A stretch of 64,000 nucleotides of DNA from CAIKMD01 sp963729935 (GCA_963729935.1 CAVSPW010000005.1:988594-1052593); one strand, 5' to 3'; shown: positions 54,096 to 63,411, counted from the stretch's first letter. The notes: generated from the letters alone by a model not told the origin. Made by a program: numbers and translations.

Positions 54096-56258
54096 CTAGG
54101 ACGCCGGTGCCTGCGCGGCCTTGCTGTCCTCGCGTTGCCGGCGTTCCTCGCCGGGCTTGCCGCCGATATCTTCGCCCGTCGACTGATCGACCTGCTTCAT
54201 GCTGAGCTTGACCTTGCCGCGGTCGTCAAAGCCCAGCACCTTGACCTTCACCTGATCGCCGACCTTGACCACATCCGTGGTCTTGCCGACGCGCTGCGGC
54301 GCCAATTCGCTGATATGAACAAGCCCGTCGCGCGCGCCGAGGAAATTGACGAAGGCGCCGAAATCGACCGTCTTCACGACCTTGCCAGTATAGATGACGC
54401 CGAGCTCGGGCTCGGCGACGATGCCGCGAATCCAATCGATCGCGGCGCGCGAAGCGTCGGCGTCGACGGCCGCCACCTTAATCGTGCCGTCATCCTCGAT
54501 ATCGATCTTGGCGCCCGTGACCTCGCAGATCTCGCGGATCACCTTGCCGCCCGAGCCGATCACTTCGCGGATCTTGTCCTTGGGAATAGTGATCGTGGTG
54601 ATGCGCGGCGCGTTGGAAGAAACGCCCTCGCGCGCACTGTCGATCGCCTTCGACATTTCGCCGAGGATGTGCATGCGGCCAGCCTGCGCCTGCTGCAATG
54701 CCACGCGCATGATCTCCTCGGTGATCGAGGTGATCTTGATGTCCATTTGGAGCGCGGTCACGCCCTTCTCGGTGCCGGCGACCTTGAAATCCATATCGCC
54801 CAGATGATCCTCGTCGCCGAGGATGTCCGACAGAACCGCGAACTTGTCCTTCTCTTTGATCAATCCCATGGCGATGCCGGCGACCGGTCGCGCCAGCGGC
54901 ACGCCGGCATCCATCAGCGACAGCGACGCGCCGCAGACCGACGCCATGGAAGAGGATCCGTTCGATTCCGTGATCTCGGAAACGACGCGGATGGTGTAAG
55001 GGAATTTTTCCTTCTCAGGCAGCAAGGGATGGACTGCGCGCCAGGCGAGCTTTCCATGACCGATCTCGCGCCGTCCAGGACTGCCCATGCGGCCCGCCTC
55101 GCCGGTAGCGTAAGGCGGGAAATTGTAATGCAGCAGGAAATGCGAGCGGTATTCGCCTTCGAGCGCGTCGATGATCTGCTCGTCCTGCCCGGTTCCAAGC
55201 GTCGCCACAACGATCGCCTGGGTTTCGCCGCGGGTGAAAAGCGCCGAGCCATGGGCGCGCGGCAGCACGCCGATCTCGACCGCGATGGGACGCACCGTCT
55301 TCGTGTCGCGTCCGTCGATGCGCGCCTTGCCGTCCAGAATGGCGCCGCGCACGATGTCCTTCTCGATCCCCTTGAAGAGCTTGCCCGCGAGCGTCCGCTC
55401 GGCCTCTTCGCTGAACAGTTCGGCGATCTTGGCCTTTGCCGTATCCAGCTTATTCGAGCGCGTCTGTTTTTCCCGCTCCGCGTATGCGGCGGCGAGATCC
55501 GCGGCGACCGCATCGCGCAAGCGCGCCTCGATCGCGGCCGCGGTCGCCGGCTTTTCGGGCAGATTCCACGGCTCCTTGGCCGCGGCCTCGGCAAGCTCGA
55601 TGATCGCCTGGATCACCGGCTGGAACGAGCGGTGACCGAACATCACTGCGCCGAGCATGACGTCTTCCGACAGTTCCTTGGCCTCGGATTCGACCATCAG
55701 CACGCCCTCGACCGTGCCGGCGACGATGAGATCGAGCTTCGAATTCGGCAGCTCGTCGAGCTTCGGGTTGAGCACGTATTCGCCGTCGATATAGCCCACG
55801 CGCGCGCCCGCGATCGGCCCGAGGAACGGGATGCCCGACAGGGTCAGCGCCGCCGAGGCGCCGATCAGCGAGACGATGTCGGGGTCGTTCTCCAGATCAT
55901 GGCTCAGCACCGTGCAGACGACTTGCGTCTCGTTGCGGAATTCCGGTGCGAAAAGCGGGCGGATCGGGCGGTCGATGAGCCGCGAGGTCAGCACCTCTTT
56001 TTCCGACGGGCGCCCTTCGCGCTTGAAGAAGCCGCCCGGGATCTTGCCGGCGGCGAAGGTCTTTTCCTGATAGTTGACGGTCAGGGGGAAAAAATCCTGT
56101 CCTGCCTTGGGCTGTTTCGCCCCGACCGCGGTGCATAGCACCGTGGTCTCGCCATAAGTCGCCATCACGGCGCCATCGGCTTGCCTCGCGATTCTGCCGG
56201 TCTCGAGCACGAGGCGGCGACCGCCCCACATCAGCTCTTTTCTAAATACCTCGAACAT
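54096..56258 (-). CDS. pnp: polynucleotide phosphorylase
   Basis: This 720-residue exoribonuclease degrades RNA 3' to 5' with phosphate. Two RNase PH-like cores are present: GRIARQADGAVMATYGETTVL in the first, and the second with SNGSSSMASVCG near residue 430, helped by PGRREIGHGKLAWRA. A KH domain (PKDKIREVIGSGGKVIREIC near residue 555) and an S1 domain (YTGKVVKTVDFGAFVNFLG near 625) follow, with an acidic/Gln-rich tail ending AQAPAS. It lies downstream of rpsO with a 121-bp leader. Its 5' leader contains an unusually long purine-rich tract. Confidence 0.98.
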   Translation of the reverse strand: MFEVFRKELMWGGRRLVLETGRIARQADGAVMATYGETTVLCTAVGAKQPKAGQDFFPLTVNYQEKTFAAGKIPGGFFKREGRPSEKEVLTSRLIDRPIRPLFAPEFRNETQVVCTVLSHDLENDPDIVSLIGASAALTLSGIPFLGPIAGARVGYIDGEYVLNPKLDELPNSKLDLIVAGTVEGVLMVESEAKELSEDVMLGAVMFGHRSFQPVIQAIIELAEAAAKEPWNLPEKPATAAAIEARLRDAVAADLAAAYAEREKQTRSNKLDTAKAKIAELFSEEAERTLAGKLFKGIEKDIVRGAILDGKARIDGRDTKTVRPIAVEIGVLPRAHGSALFTRGETQAIVVATLGTGQDEQIIDALEGEYRSHFLLHYNFPPYATGEAGRMGSPGRREIGHGKLAWRAVHPLLPEKEKFPYTIRVVSEITESNGSSSMASVCGASLSLMDAGVPLARPVAGIAMGLIKEKDKFAVLSDILGDEDHLGDMDFKVAGTEKGVTALQMDIKITSITEEIMRVALQQAQAGRMHILGEMSKAIDSAREGVSSNAPRITTITIPKDKIREVIGSGGKVIREICEVTGAKIDIEDDGTIKVAAVDADASRAAIDWIRGIVAEPELGVIYTGKVVKTVDFGAFVNFLGARDGLVHISELAPQRVGKTTDVVKVGDQVKVKVLGFDDRGKVKLSMKQVDQSTGEDIGGKPGEERRQREDSKAAQAPAS

Positions 56259-56263
56259 GGTTG

Positions 56264-56293
56264 TTCTCTCTCTCTTCTCTCTTTGCTCTCTTC
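56264..56293 (-). other. purine-rich tract in pnp leader mRNA
   Basis: The mRNA strand carries 30 consecutive purines broken by a single C, built from GA repeats, 5 bases before the pnp ATG. It includes several overlapping AGAG ribosome-binding-like units and no strong AGGAGG. It may bind ribosomes, S1 or PNPase itself for autocontrol. Confidence 0.55.
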
Positions 56294-56379
56294 AGGAAGG
56301 CGTCCGGGCGCAGCGCGACGGACCCTGTCGGTCGTCGCGGCACGAGCGCCCTTTGATAGAAACGTATTAGGCCGGGGGA

Positions 56380-56649
56380 TCAGCGGCGGAGTCCCAGGCG
56401 CTCGATCAAACGGCTGTAGCGCGCGGCATCCATGCGCTTCAGATAATCGAGCAGGCTACGGCGTTGGCCAACCATCACGAGAAGACCGCGCCGAGAGTGG
56501 AAATCCTTTTGATGATGCGACAAGTGCTCGGTCAGACTGGTGATGCGCTCGGACAGAAGCGCGACCTGCACTTCCGGCGATCCGGTATCGCCTTCCTTGC
56601 GGGCATATTCCTTGACGACCTCTTGCTTGCGCACGAGCGATAGCGACAT
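56380..56649 (-). CDS. rpsO: 30S ribosomal protein S15
   Basis: This 89-residue protein begins MSLSLVRKQEVVKEYARKEGDTG and ends YSRLIERLGLRR, with the rRNA-binding HLSHHQKDFHSRRGL (near residue 43) conserved. The start is at 56649. It lies 14 bp after truB and before pnp, the standard order in proteobacteria, and helps assemble the 30S subunit. Confidence 0.97.
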   Translation of the reverse strand: MSLSLVRKQEVVKEYARKEGDTGSPEVQVALLSERITSLTEHLSHHQKDFHSRRGLLVMVGQRRSLLDYLKRMDAARYSRLIERLGLRR

Positions 56650-56663
56650 CGAGAACTCCTTAC

Positions 56664-57590
56664 CTATAGGTTCATCACCCGCACGGGACGAATCAGGCCT
56701 GCTTCGATTGCCACCAACGCCACCAGCCTTCCATTGCTGGTTGCGCGGATCGTCGCGCCGTCGGCGAATGCATCGATGCGCGCCCAACCCTGGGGGCGCA
56801 AATGCGTCACGGCACGACCGCAACGCAAGGCCCGGGCCTCGTCCTCCGTCAAGGCCAGTGCCGGGATGTCGACCAGCGCGGTCTCGAGCGGAAGCAGGTG
56901 CTCGGAAGTGGCCGCACTATGCCCCAGCAGGGCCAGTTTATCCAGGGAAATCGCCCGATCGATCGTAAACTGGCCCACGGAAAGGCGTTTCAGCTCCGTG
57001 ACATGCGCGTAAGTACCGAGCGCGAGCCCCAGATCCCGGCCCAGGGCCCTGATGTAGGTGCCCTTGCCGACTTCCGCTTCGAAAACCGCGTGGTCGGCGT
57101 CCGGTACATCCAAGAGCCGCAGGCGCGCGACCTCGACCACCCGCGCGTCGAGCGCGAGCGTCGCGCCGCCGCGTGCGAGGGCGTAAGCCCGTTGGCCCGA
57201 GACCTTTACCGCCGAATAATCGGGCGGACGCTGCCGGATGAGCCCCTCGAACGCGGGCAGAGCGGCCAGAATGGCTTCACGGCCCGGGCGCAGTCCGCTG
57301 GCGGCGATGATCCGCCCTTCGCCGTCGTCGGTATCGCGCGCCTCGCCCCAGCGCAGGGTGAAGCGATAGCGCTTGCGGCCCGCCATCGCGTAAGAGACGG
57401 TCTTGGTCGCCTCGCCCAGGGCCACCGGCAAGACGCCCGTCGCCAGCGGATCGAGCGTGCCGCCGTGCCCAGCCTTTGCCGCATCGAGCAGGCGACGGAC
57501 CATCGCGACCGCCCAGCTTGAGCTCATCCCCAGGGGCTTGTCGAGAACGAGCCAGCCGTGAACCGGCGTGCCGCGGCGCTTACGCGCCAT
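56664..57590 (-). CDS. truB: tRNA pseudouridine(55) synthase
   Basis: This 308-residue enzyme makes Psi55 in the T loop. Its catalytic Asp is in GHGGTLDPLATGVLPVALGEA (near residue 45). RQRPPDYSAVKVSGQRAY (near 118) and a C-terminal PUA-like tail follow. The start at 57590 overlaps the rbfA stop by 11 bp, so they are coupled. Length and motifs are normal. Confidence 0.96.
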   Translation of the reverse strand: MARKRRGTPVHGWLVLDKPLGMSSSWAVAMVRRLLDAAKAGHGGTLDPLATGVLPVALGEATKTVSYAMAGRKRYRFTLRWGEARDTDDGEGRIIAASGLRPGREAILAALPAFEGLIRQRPPDYSAVKVSGQRAYALARGGATLALDARVVEVARLRLLDVPDADHAVFEAEVGKGTYIRALGRDLGLALGTYAHVTELKRLSVGQFTIDRAISLDKLALLGHSAATSEHLLPLETALVDIPALALTEDEARALRCGRAVTHLRPQGWARIDAFADGATIRATSNGRLVALVAIEAGLIRPVRVMNL

Positions 57591-58011
57591 CGTCGGTGCC
57601 TTCTTGTGGGAGGTCGCGCGCGACCTCGGGGCGATGCAGGAGCGCCTCGATGCGGCTCGCCTCATCGAAGCTCGCGTCGAGCTCGAAGGCAAGCGTCGGC
57701 GCGACGCGCAGTTTCACGGCGCGCGCCAATTCCGTGCGCAGATAGGAAGCGCCCCGCCGCAGGCCCGCCAAGGCCTCGGCGGCGTTGCGTCCGCCCAAGG
57801 GCATGACGAAAACCGTCGCGTGCTTCAAATCGGGGGCCACGCGCACTTCGCTCACGGTCAGACTGATGTCCTGCAGCGCGGGGTCGCGCAAGCCGCCGCG
57901 CCGGAAAATATGCGCAAGCACGTGCCGCATCTCCTCGCCGACCCGAAGCTGGCGCTGGCTCGTGCCGACCCGTGATGATGAGCTGGCGAAACGCGGCTTT
58001 CGCGCGGTCAT
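57580..58011 (-). CDS. rbfA: 30S ribosome-binding factor RbfA
   Basis: This 143-residue KH-type ribosome maturation factor includes SQRQLRVGEEMRHVLAHIF near the N terminus, a central VSEVRVAPDLKHATVFVMP and C-terminal LRVAPTLAFELDASFDEA. The start at 58011 (MTARK) is an ATG; an in-frame TTG is two codons upstream. It lies 52 bp after infB and overlaps truB. Confidence 0.95.
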   Translation of the reverse strand: MTARKPRFASSSSRVGTSQRQLRVGEEMRHVLAHIFRRGGLRDPALQDISLTVSEVRVAPDLKHATVFVMPLGGRNAAEALAGLRRGASYLRTELARAVKLRVAPTLAFELDASFDEASRIEALLHRPEVARDLPQEGTDDGA

Positions 58012-58063
58012 CGGCAAGCTACCTCACGCGAAGAATGGCTCCAGGGCGCGGCGGCACGCACGC

Positions 58064-60682
58064 TCAAAGCGCGCGCGCGACCTCTTCGACCTCGAAGCAT
58101 TCGATGATGTCGCCCTTTTCGATATTGTCGTAATTCTCGAAAGCCATACCGCATTCGAAACCTTCGCGGACTTCGCGGACTTCGTCCTTGAAGCGCTTGA
58201 GCGTCTTGAGGCTGCCTTCGTGGATGACGACGTTATCGCGCAGCAACCGTACTTTGGCGCCGCGCTTGACGAGGCCCTCGGTCACCATGCAGCCGGCGAC
58301 CTTGCCGGCCTTGGAAATGTTGAACACGTCGCGGATCTCGGCATTGCCGAGGAAGCGCTCGCGTTTGGTGGGCGACAAGAGGCCGGTCAAGGCCGCCTTC
58401 ATGTCGTCGATCACCTCGTAGATGATCGAATAGTAACGGATCTCGACGTTGTCGCGCCGTGCCATGTCGCGGGCCTGCGGATTGGCGCGGACGTTGAAAC
58501 CGATGATGACGGCGTGCGACGCCTTGGCCAGGATCACGTCGCTTTCATTGATGCCCCCGACGGCGGCATGAAGGACGCGCACCATCACCTCGCTGGTGCC
58601 GAGCTTTTCCAGCGACGCGGTGATGGCCTCGAGCGAGCCTTGAACATCGGATTTGACGACGACCGACAGTTCCTTGATCGCACCCGCCGCAGCTTGCGCG
58701 AACATCTGCTCGAGCGTGCCGCGCGCGCCGGCGGTCGCCTGCTGTTCGCGCCGGCGGCGCTGTCGATAGGCCGCGATGTCGCGGGCCTGGCCCTCGTTTT
58801 CGGCGACCGTGAAATCATCGCCCGCCAAGGGCGTTCCGTTGAGGCCCAACACCTCGACCGGCATGGACGGGCCCGCCGCATCGAGATTCATGCCGCGATC
58901 GTCGATGAGGGCGCGGACGCGGCCCCATTCGCTGCCCGCGACGAAAATATCCCCGACCTTGAGCGTGCCGCGCTTGATGAGCACGGTTGCGACCGGGCCC
59001 CGGCCGCGTTCGAGTTGCGCCTCGATCACGCTGCCTTCCGCGGGCCGGTGGGGATTGGCCTTCAGATCAAGAATTTCGGCCTGCAGCAGAATCGCTTCTT
59101 CGAGCTTGTCGAGATTGATCTTCTTGGTGGCCGATACCTCGATGTCGAGGACGTCGCCGCCCAATTTCTCGACCACTATCTCGTGCTGCAACAGCTCTTG
59201 GCGTACGCGGTCGGGCTTGGCGTCGGGTTTGTCGATCTTGTTGATGGCGACGATGACCGGCGCATTGGCGGCGCGCGCATGCCGGATCGCCTCGACCGTC
59301 TGCTCTTTGATGCCGTCATCGGCCGCGACCACCAGGATGATGATGTCGGTAACATGGGCGCCGCGGGCGCGCATCGCCGTGAAGGCCTGATGGCCCGGCG
59401 TGTCGATGAAGGTGATTCGTTGTCCGCCCTTGAGGACGACCTGGTAGGCGCCGATATGCTGCGTGATCCCGCCGGCTTCGCCCGCGGCCACGTCGGTCTG
59501 GCGCAAGGCGTCGAGCAACGAGGTCTTGCCGTGGTCGACATGCCCCATCACGGTCACGACCGGCGGCCGGGGCTCCAACGCCTCCAGCGCGTCCTCGTCG
59601 CCTTTGAGGCCGATCTCGACATCGGATTCGGAGACGCGCTTGATCTTGTGCCCGAATTCGGCGACGACGAGCTCGGCGGTATCGGCGTCGATCGACTGGT
59701 TGATCGTCGCCATCACACCGATCTTCATCAGCGCCTTGATCACGTCGCCGCTGCGCTCCGCCATGCGGTTGGCGAGCTCTTGAACCGTGATCGTCTCGGG
59801 CACGACCACGTCGCGCACGATCTTCGTCTGCTCCTGCAGCATCTGCAACGCGCGCTGCTTCTCGCGCTCGCGGTGGCGGCGCACAGAGGCAAGGCTCCGC
59901 TGCCGCTCGCCTTCATCCTCGTTGAGAACCTTGGTGATCGTGAGCTTACCGCTTCGACGCTGCTCGTCGCGCCGCGGCGCCGCAGCCGGACGCTTGGGAC
60001 CGGCGCTACGCAGCCCGCCACGCCGCGACGCCGGCTCTTCCTCGATTTCCTCTTCGACGGCCTTGACCTTGCCGGCGGCCGTGAGCGCCGCGACTTTCGC
60101 TGCCGCAGCCTTGCCGGCGCGCTCGGCCACCTCGCGGCGAGATTCCTCTTCCGCCTTCTCCGCCTTGCGCCTGGCGTCATCTTCGGTCTTGCGGCGCGTC
60201 TCTTCTTCGGTCTTGCCGTGCGATTCCTCGTCGGTCTTGCGACGCGCTTCCTCTTCGGCCTGGCGCGCTTCCTCGGCCGCACGGCGCGCCTCTTCCTCAC
60301 GCTGGCGATCGGCATCGGCAAGCGCCTGGCGCCGCGATTCCTCGTCGGCGCGAATGGCGCCCTTGAGGGCGCGCACGCGGTGCGCCTTCTCTTCTTCGGT
60401 CAAGCCTTGCGGGAGGACGGCCGCGCGGCGAACCGGCGCGGATGGCGCCGGCTTCACCGCCGCCGAGGATGCGGTGGCGGCCGGTGTTGCCGTCTCGGCC
60501 GGTTTTTCCGGTGTCGTACCAACGACACGCTTCTTGCGCACCTCGACCTGCACGGTCTTCGAGCGGCCATGCGGGAAGCTCTGCCGGACCTGGCCGGTCT
60601 CGATCGGCTTACGCAACTCGAGCTTTCCGCCGGTGCGGCCGAGGCTCAAAGGGCGCTTGTCCTGTTCGGTATTATCGCTCAA
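58064..60682 (-). CDS. infB: translation initiation factor IF-2
   Basis: This 872-residue GTPase brings initiator tRNA to the ribosome. It has a long N-terminal Ala/Glu/Arg-rich region with repeats such as EEARRKTDEESHGKTEEE (residues ~120-220). The G domain has GHVDHGKTSLLDAL near residue 382, DTPGHQAF and NKIDKPD, followed by domains II, III and IV. The start is TTG 60682, which is forced: an in-frame TGA lies directly upstream and no ATG occurs until far downstream. It overlaps the ylxR-like gene by 11 bp. Confidence 0.97.
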   Translation of the reverse strand: MSDNTEQDKRPLSLGRTGGKLELRKPIETGQVRQSFPHGRSKTVQVEVRKKRVVGTTPEKPAETATPAATASSAAVKPAPSAPVRRAAVLPQGLTEEEKAHRVRALKGAIRADEESRRQALADADRQREEEARRAAEEARQAEEEARRKTDEESHGKTEEETRRKTEDDARRKAEKAEEESRREVAERAGKAAAAKVAALTAAGKVKAVEEEIEEEPASRRGGLRSAGPKRPAAAPRRDEQRRSGKLTITKVLNEDEGERQRSLASVRRHREREKQRALQMLQEQTKIVRDVVVPETITVQELANRMAERSGDVIKALMKIGVMATINQSIDADTAELVVAEFGHKIKRVSESDVEIGLKGDEDALEALEPRPPVVTVMGHVDHGKTSLLDALRQTDVAAGEAGGITQHIGAYQVVLKGGQRITFIDTPGHQAFTAMRARGAHVTDIIILVVAADDGIKEQTVEAIRHARAANAPVIVAINKIDKPDAKPDRVRQELLQHEIVVEKLGGDVLDIEVSATKKINLDKLEEAILLQAEILDLKANPHRPAEGSVIEAQLERGRGPVATVLIKRGTLKVGDIFVAGSEWGRVRALIDDRGMNLDAAGPSMPVEVLGLNGTPLAGDDFTVAENEGQARDIAAYRQRRRREQQATAGARGTLEQMFAQAAAGAIKELSVVVKSDVQGSLEAITASLEKLGTSEVMVRVLHAAVGGINESDVILAKASHAVIIGFNVRANPQARDMARRDNVEIRYYSIIYEVIDDMKAALTGLLSPTKRERFLGNAEIRDVFNISKAGKVAGCMVTEGLVKRGAKVRLLRDNVVIHEGSLKTLKRFKDEVREVREGFECGMAFENYDNIEKGDIIECFEVEEVARAL

Positions 60683-61307
60683 TCACATCCACCCTTGCAC
60701 CCGCGCGGAAGCCGGCCAACCGCCGCGCTTCCGCAAGAAATAGATCCGCAAGCCGTCCGGGCTTCAACGCCACATGGACGGCATGCTCGCGTCCCAGAGC
60801 CGCCCCCGCCTCGCTTGCGCTCAGGCACGAGACGACCGGCAAGCCGGACGCCGCGGCACCGAGCTTGCCTCGGCCATCCTCGGCGCCGTCGCTGGCCTCG
60901 ACCAGGATCGCGACCTCGCCCTTGGCAAGCGCGGCCTTGACCTTGACAAAACCGGCAAGCACCAAACCGGCCCGGCGCGCCAAGCCCAAAATCTCGCCGC
61001 AACGCCGTGCGAGCAGCGCCTCGATGCGATCCTCAAGCCCGGCTTCGATCGCGACCTGGGCCTTCGCCGCCCGCGCGAAAAGCCGCTTGCCGACGGCCTC
61101 CGCCACTATATCCCGGCGTGCCGTCAACCACAAACCCCGGCCCGGCAAGCGATTTGCCGGATCGGCGACGATGCGGCCAGCCGGATCGACGACGAAGCGC
61201 AGCATCTCCGCTGTCGGCCGTATAGCGCCGGTGACCAAGCAGCGCCGCGTCGGGCCCGTTTCGGACTCGGCGTCATCCACCTTCGTACTGCGGACCGGCA
61301 CCGCCAC
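60672..61307 (-). CDS. YlxR/DUF448 domain fused to L7Ae-like RNA-binding domain
   Basis: This 211-residue protein has an N-terminal YlxR domain (PTRRCLVTGAIRPTAEMLRFV, residues ~19-39) with the GRGLWLT region. An L7Ae/L30e-like domain (RCGEILGLARRAGLVLAGF through LPVVSCLSASEAGAALG) follows. Start is GTG 61307, 6 bp after nusA; infB overlaps its stop by 11 bp. In Bacillus the two domains are separate genes (ylxR, ylxQ); this fusion is usual in alphaproteobacteria. Probably an RNA-binding factor linked to transcription or ribosomes. Confidence 0.85.
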   Translation of the reverse strand: MAVPVRSTKVDDAESETGPTRRCLVTGAIRPTAEMLRFVVDPAGRIVADPANRLPGRGLWLTARRDIVAEAVGKRLFARAAKAQVAIEAGLEDRIEALLARRCGEILGLARRAGLVLAGFVKVKAALAKGEVAILVEASDGAEDGRGKLGAAASGLPVVSCLSASEAGAALGREHAVHVALKPGRLADLFLAEARRLAGFRAGARVDVIER

Positions 61308-61313
61308 CTGCGC

Positions 61314-62858
61314 CTACTCCGCCTGCGTCGCTTCGCCGGACGCAGGCTGGTCCTCGGCGAACCAATGGGCGCGAGCCGCCATGATGATATCGTTGGCCTC
61401 ACCCTCTTCGAGCTTCAGCGCGGGGCCAGCCATCTCGATCAGCTCGTCGGTTGCAAGATCGGCGAGATCGTCGAGCGTCTTGACGCCCTTTTCGCCGATG
61501 GCGACCAGCAACGCCGGCGTCACGCCATTGATCGCCGCAATCTCGTCGCTGACGCCCAATTCCTTGCGCCGCGTCTCAAAGCGCTCGTTCTGCTCCTGCA
61601 GGAACACGCGCGCGCGCTGCTGCAATTCACCCGCGATCTCCTCGTCGAAGCCCTCGACGCTCGCCAATTCCGGCACCGGCACGAAGGCCACTTCCTCGAC
61701 CGAGGTGAAGCCTTCGGTCACAAGAAGATGCGCGATCACGTCGTCGACATCGAGCGCCTCGATGAACATCTTGGACCGCGTGCGCAACTCTTCCTGGCGG
61801 CGTTCGCTTTCCTCGGCCTCGGTCAGGATATCGATATCCCAGCCGGTGAGCTGGGACGCGAGCCGCACGTTCTGGCCGCGCCGCCCGATGGCGAGCGAGA
61901 GCTGTTCGTCGGGCACGACAACCTCGATGCGCCGCTGCTCCTCATCCATCACGACCTTCGCAACCTCGGCCGGCGCCAGTGCATTGACGACAAAGGTGGC
62001 CGGATCCTGCGACCACGGGATGATGTCGATCTTCTCGCCCTGCAACTCGGCGACCACCGCCTGGACGCGACTGCCGCGCATGCCGACGCAGGCGCCAACC
62101 GGGTCGATCCCGCTGTCATTCGAGATCACCGCAATCTTCGCGCGGCTGCCGGGATCGCGCGCCACCGCCTTGATCTCGATGATACTGTCGTAGATCTCGG
62201 GCACTTCCTGGGCGAAGAGCTTGGCCATGAATTGCGGGTGGGTGCGCGAGAGAAAGATCTGCGGGCCGCGCACTTCTTGCCGCACGTCATAGATATACGC
62301 GCGCACCCGCTCGCCCTGGCGGAAACTTTCGCGCGGCAATAGCTCATCGCGCCGCAGAATGGCTTCGGCGCGGCCGAGATCGACCACGACATTGCCGAAT
62401 TCGACGCGCTTGACGAGACCGTTGACGATTTCGCCGACGCGGTCCTTGAACTCTTTGTATTGGCGCTGGCGCTCGGCATCGCGTACGCGCTGCACGATCA
62501 CTTGCTTGGCGGTCTGCGCCGCGATGCGGCCGAAATCAATCGGCGGCAGCGGATCGGTCAGGAAATCGCCGATCTCGGCCTCGGGATTGAGGTGCTTGGC
62601 CTCGGCCACGGCAATTTGCGTCGCTTCATTCTCCACCGGATCGGCGACCTCGCGAAAGCGCATCAGCTTGATCTCGCCGTTCTTGCGATCGATCTCGGCC
62701 CGGATGTCGTATTCGAGACCGTATTTCGAGCGGCCCGCCTTCTGGATCGCCTGCTCCATCGCCTGGAGAACCTCGTCGCGGTCGATGCCTTTGTCGCGCG
62801 CGACGGTATCGGCGACTTGCAGAAGTTCGGGCCGTGGGTAGGAGGTGGTGGTCGCCAT
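61314..62858 (-). CDS. nusA: transcription termination/antitermination protein NusA
   Basis: This 514-residue factor binds RNA polymerase. It has the N-terminal domain (residues ~1-125), an S1 domain (IVNGLVKRVEFGNVVVDLGRAEAIL) and two KH domains, seen as IDPVGACVGMRGSRVQAVVAEL and EQLSLAIGRRGQNVRLASQLTG. Two C-terminal acidic helix-hairpin repeats follow. The start at 62858 gives MATTTSYP and has AGAAGAG upstream; ATG 62867 (MSPMA) is closer to that site and less likely. It lies 14 bp after rimP in the same operon. Confidence 0.96.
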   Translation of the reverse strand: MATTTSYPRPELLQVADTVARDKGIDRDEVLQAMEQAIQKAGRSKYGLEYDIRAEIDRKNGEIKLMRFREVADPVENEATQIAVAEAKHLNPEAEIGDFLTDPLPPIDFGRIAAQTAKQVIVQRVRDAERQRQYKEFKDRVGEIVNGLVKRVEFGNVVVDLGRAEAILRRDELLPRESFRQGERVRAYIYDVRQEVRGPQIFLSRTHPQFMAKLFAQEVPEIYDSIIEIKAVARDPGSRAKIAVISNDSGIDPVGACVGMRGSRVQAVVAELQGEKIDIIPWSQDPATFVVNALAPAEVAKVVMDEEQRRIEVVVPDEQLSLAIGRRGQNVRLASQLTGWDIDILTEAEESERRQEELRTRSKMFIEALDVDDVIAHLLVTEGFTSVEEVAFVPVPELASVEGFDEEIAGELQQRARVFLQEQNERFETRRKELGVSDEIAAINGVTPALLVAIGEKGVKTLDDLADLATDELIEMAGPALKLEEGEANDIIMAARAHWFAEDQPASGEATQAE

Positions 62859-62872
62859 GGGACTCATCTCTT

Positions 62873-63364
62873 CTAGCTGCGGTTTTGCGGTTGCGTGCCG
62901 GCGATCAGCGCGTCGTTCAGGACGAGTTTAGCGCGCGCAATCGACGACAAGGGCAAGAGCACGGGTTCGGCGCCGACCAGCACCTTGACGCTGTCATCGG
63001 CAAGACCCATGAGCGTGCCACGGAAACGGCGGCGTCCATCCAGCGGACGCTGCAATTCGATCTTAGCCTCGAAACCGGCGAAACGCTCGTAATCGGCGCG
63101 GCGCACCAACGGCCGGTCGATCCCGGGTGAGCTGATCTCGAGATGATAGGGGATGGCGATGGGATCGGCGACGTCGAGCAGCGCCGAAACCGAATGGCTG
63201 ACCGTCTCGCAATCCTCGACCGTCATCGCGCGATCATCGCGGCGCTCGACCATGATCTGCAAGGTCGGTCGCCGCCCGCCGGTGAAACTCACGCGCACGA
63301 CGCTATAGCCCATCGCCTCTAGCGAGGGCACGATCATCGTCTCGATTTGACCCGCGTCGAACAA
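62873..63364 (-). CDS. rimP: ribosome maturation factor RimP
   Basis: This ~163-residue protein needed for 30S assembly has the core IVPSLEAMGYSVVRVSFTG and SHSVSALLDVADPI, IPYHLEISSPGIDRPLVR and a C-terminal SH3-like half with LPLSSIARAKLVLND. The start is set at TTG 63364 (LFDAGQIETMIVPSL) because family members begin about here. The longer TTG at 63418 would lie upstream of a U-tract hairpin, and the ATG at 63337 would cut the fold. Confidence 0.87.
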   Translation of the reverse strand: MFDAGQIETMIVPSLEAMGYSVVRVSFTGGRRPTLQIMVERRDDRAMTVEDCETVSHSVSALLDVADPIAIPYHLEISSPGIDRPLVRRADYERFAGFEAKIELQRPLDGRRRFRGTLMGLADDSVKVLVGAEPVLLPLSSIARAKLVLNDALIAGTQPQNRS

Positions 63365-63388
63365 GAGTTCTCGCCATGCTCCAATAAC

Positions 63389-63411
63389 AAAAAGTGGGCC
63401 ATTCGGCCCAC
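63389..63411 (-). terminator. U-tract hairpin immediately upstream of rimP
   Basis: On the minus strand GTGGGCC-GAAT-GGCCCAC forms a 7-bp stem with a 4-base loop followed by TTTTTGTT, a classical intrinsic terminator. It lies ~80 bp after the trmB stop and 25 bp before the rimP start. It can end trmB or act as an attenuator of the nusA operon. It is the only U-tract hairpin noticed in the intergenic regions examined. Confidence 0.65.

Noticed and set aside
53169..56138. A 989-codon plus-strand frame opposite the flavoprotein and pnp
   Set aside because: It spans two well-supported minus-strand genes and their gap, so it cannot be a conserved gene in this place.
57785..60940. A 1,051-codon plus-strand frame opposite infB
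   Set aside because: Antisense to IF-2, with a Arg/Ser/Ala-rich composition created by the repeated infB N-terminal region.
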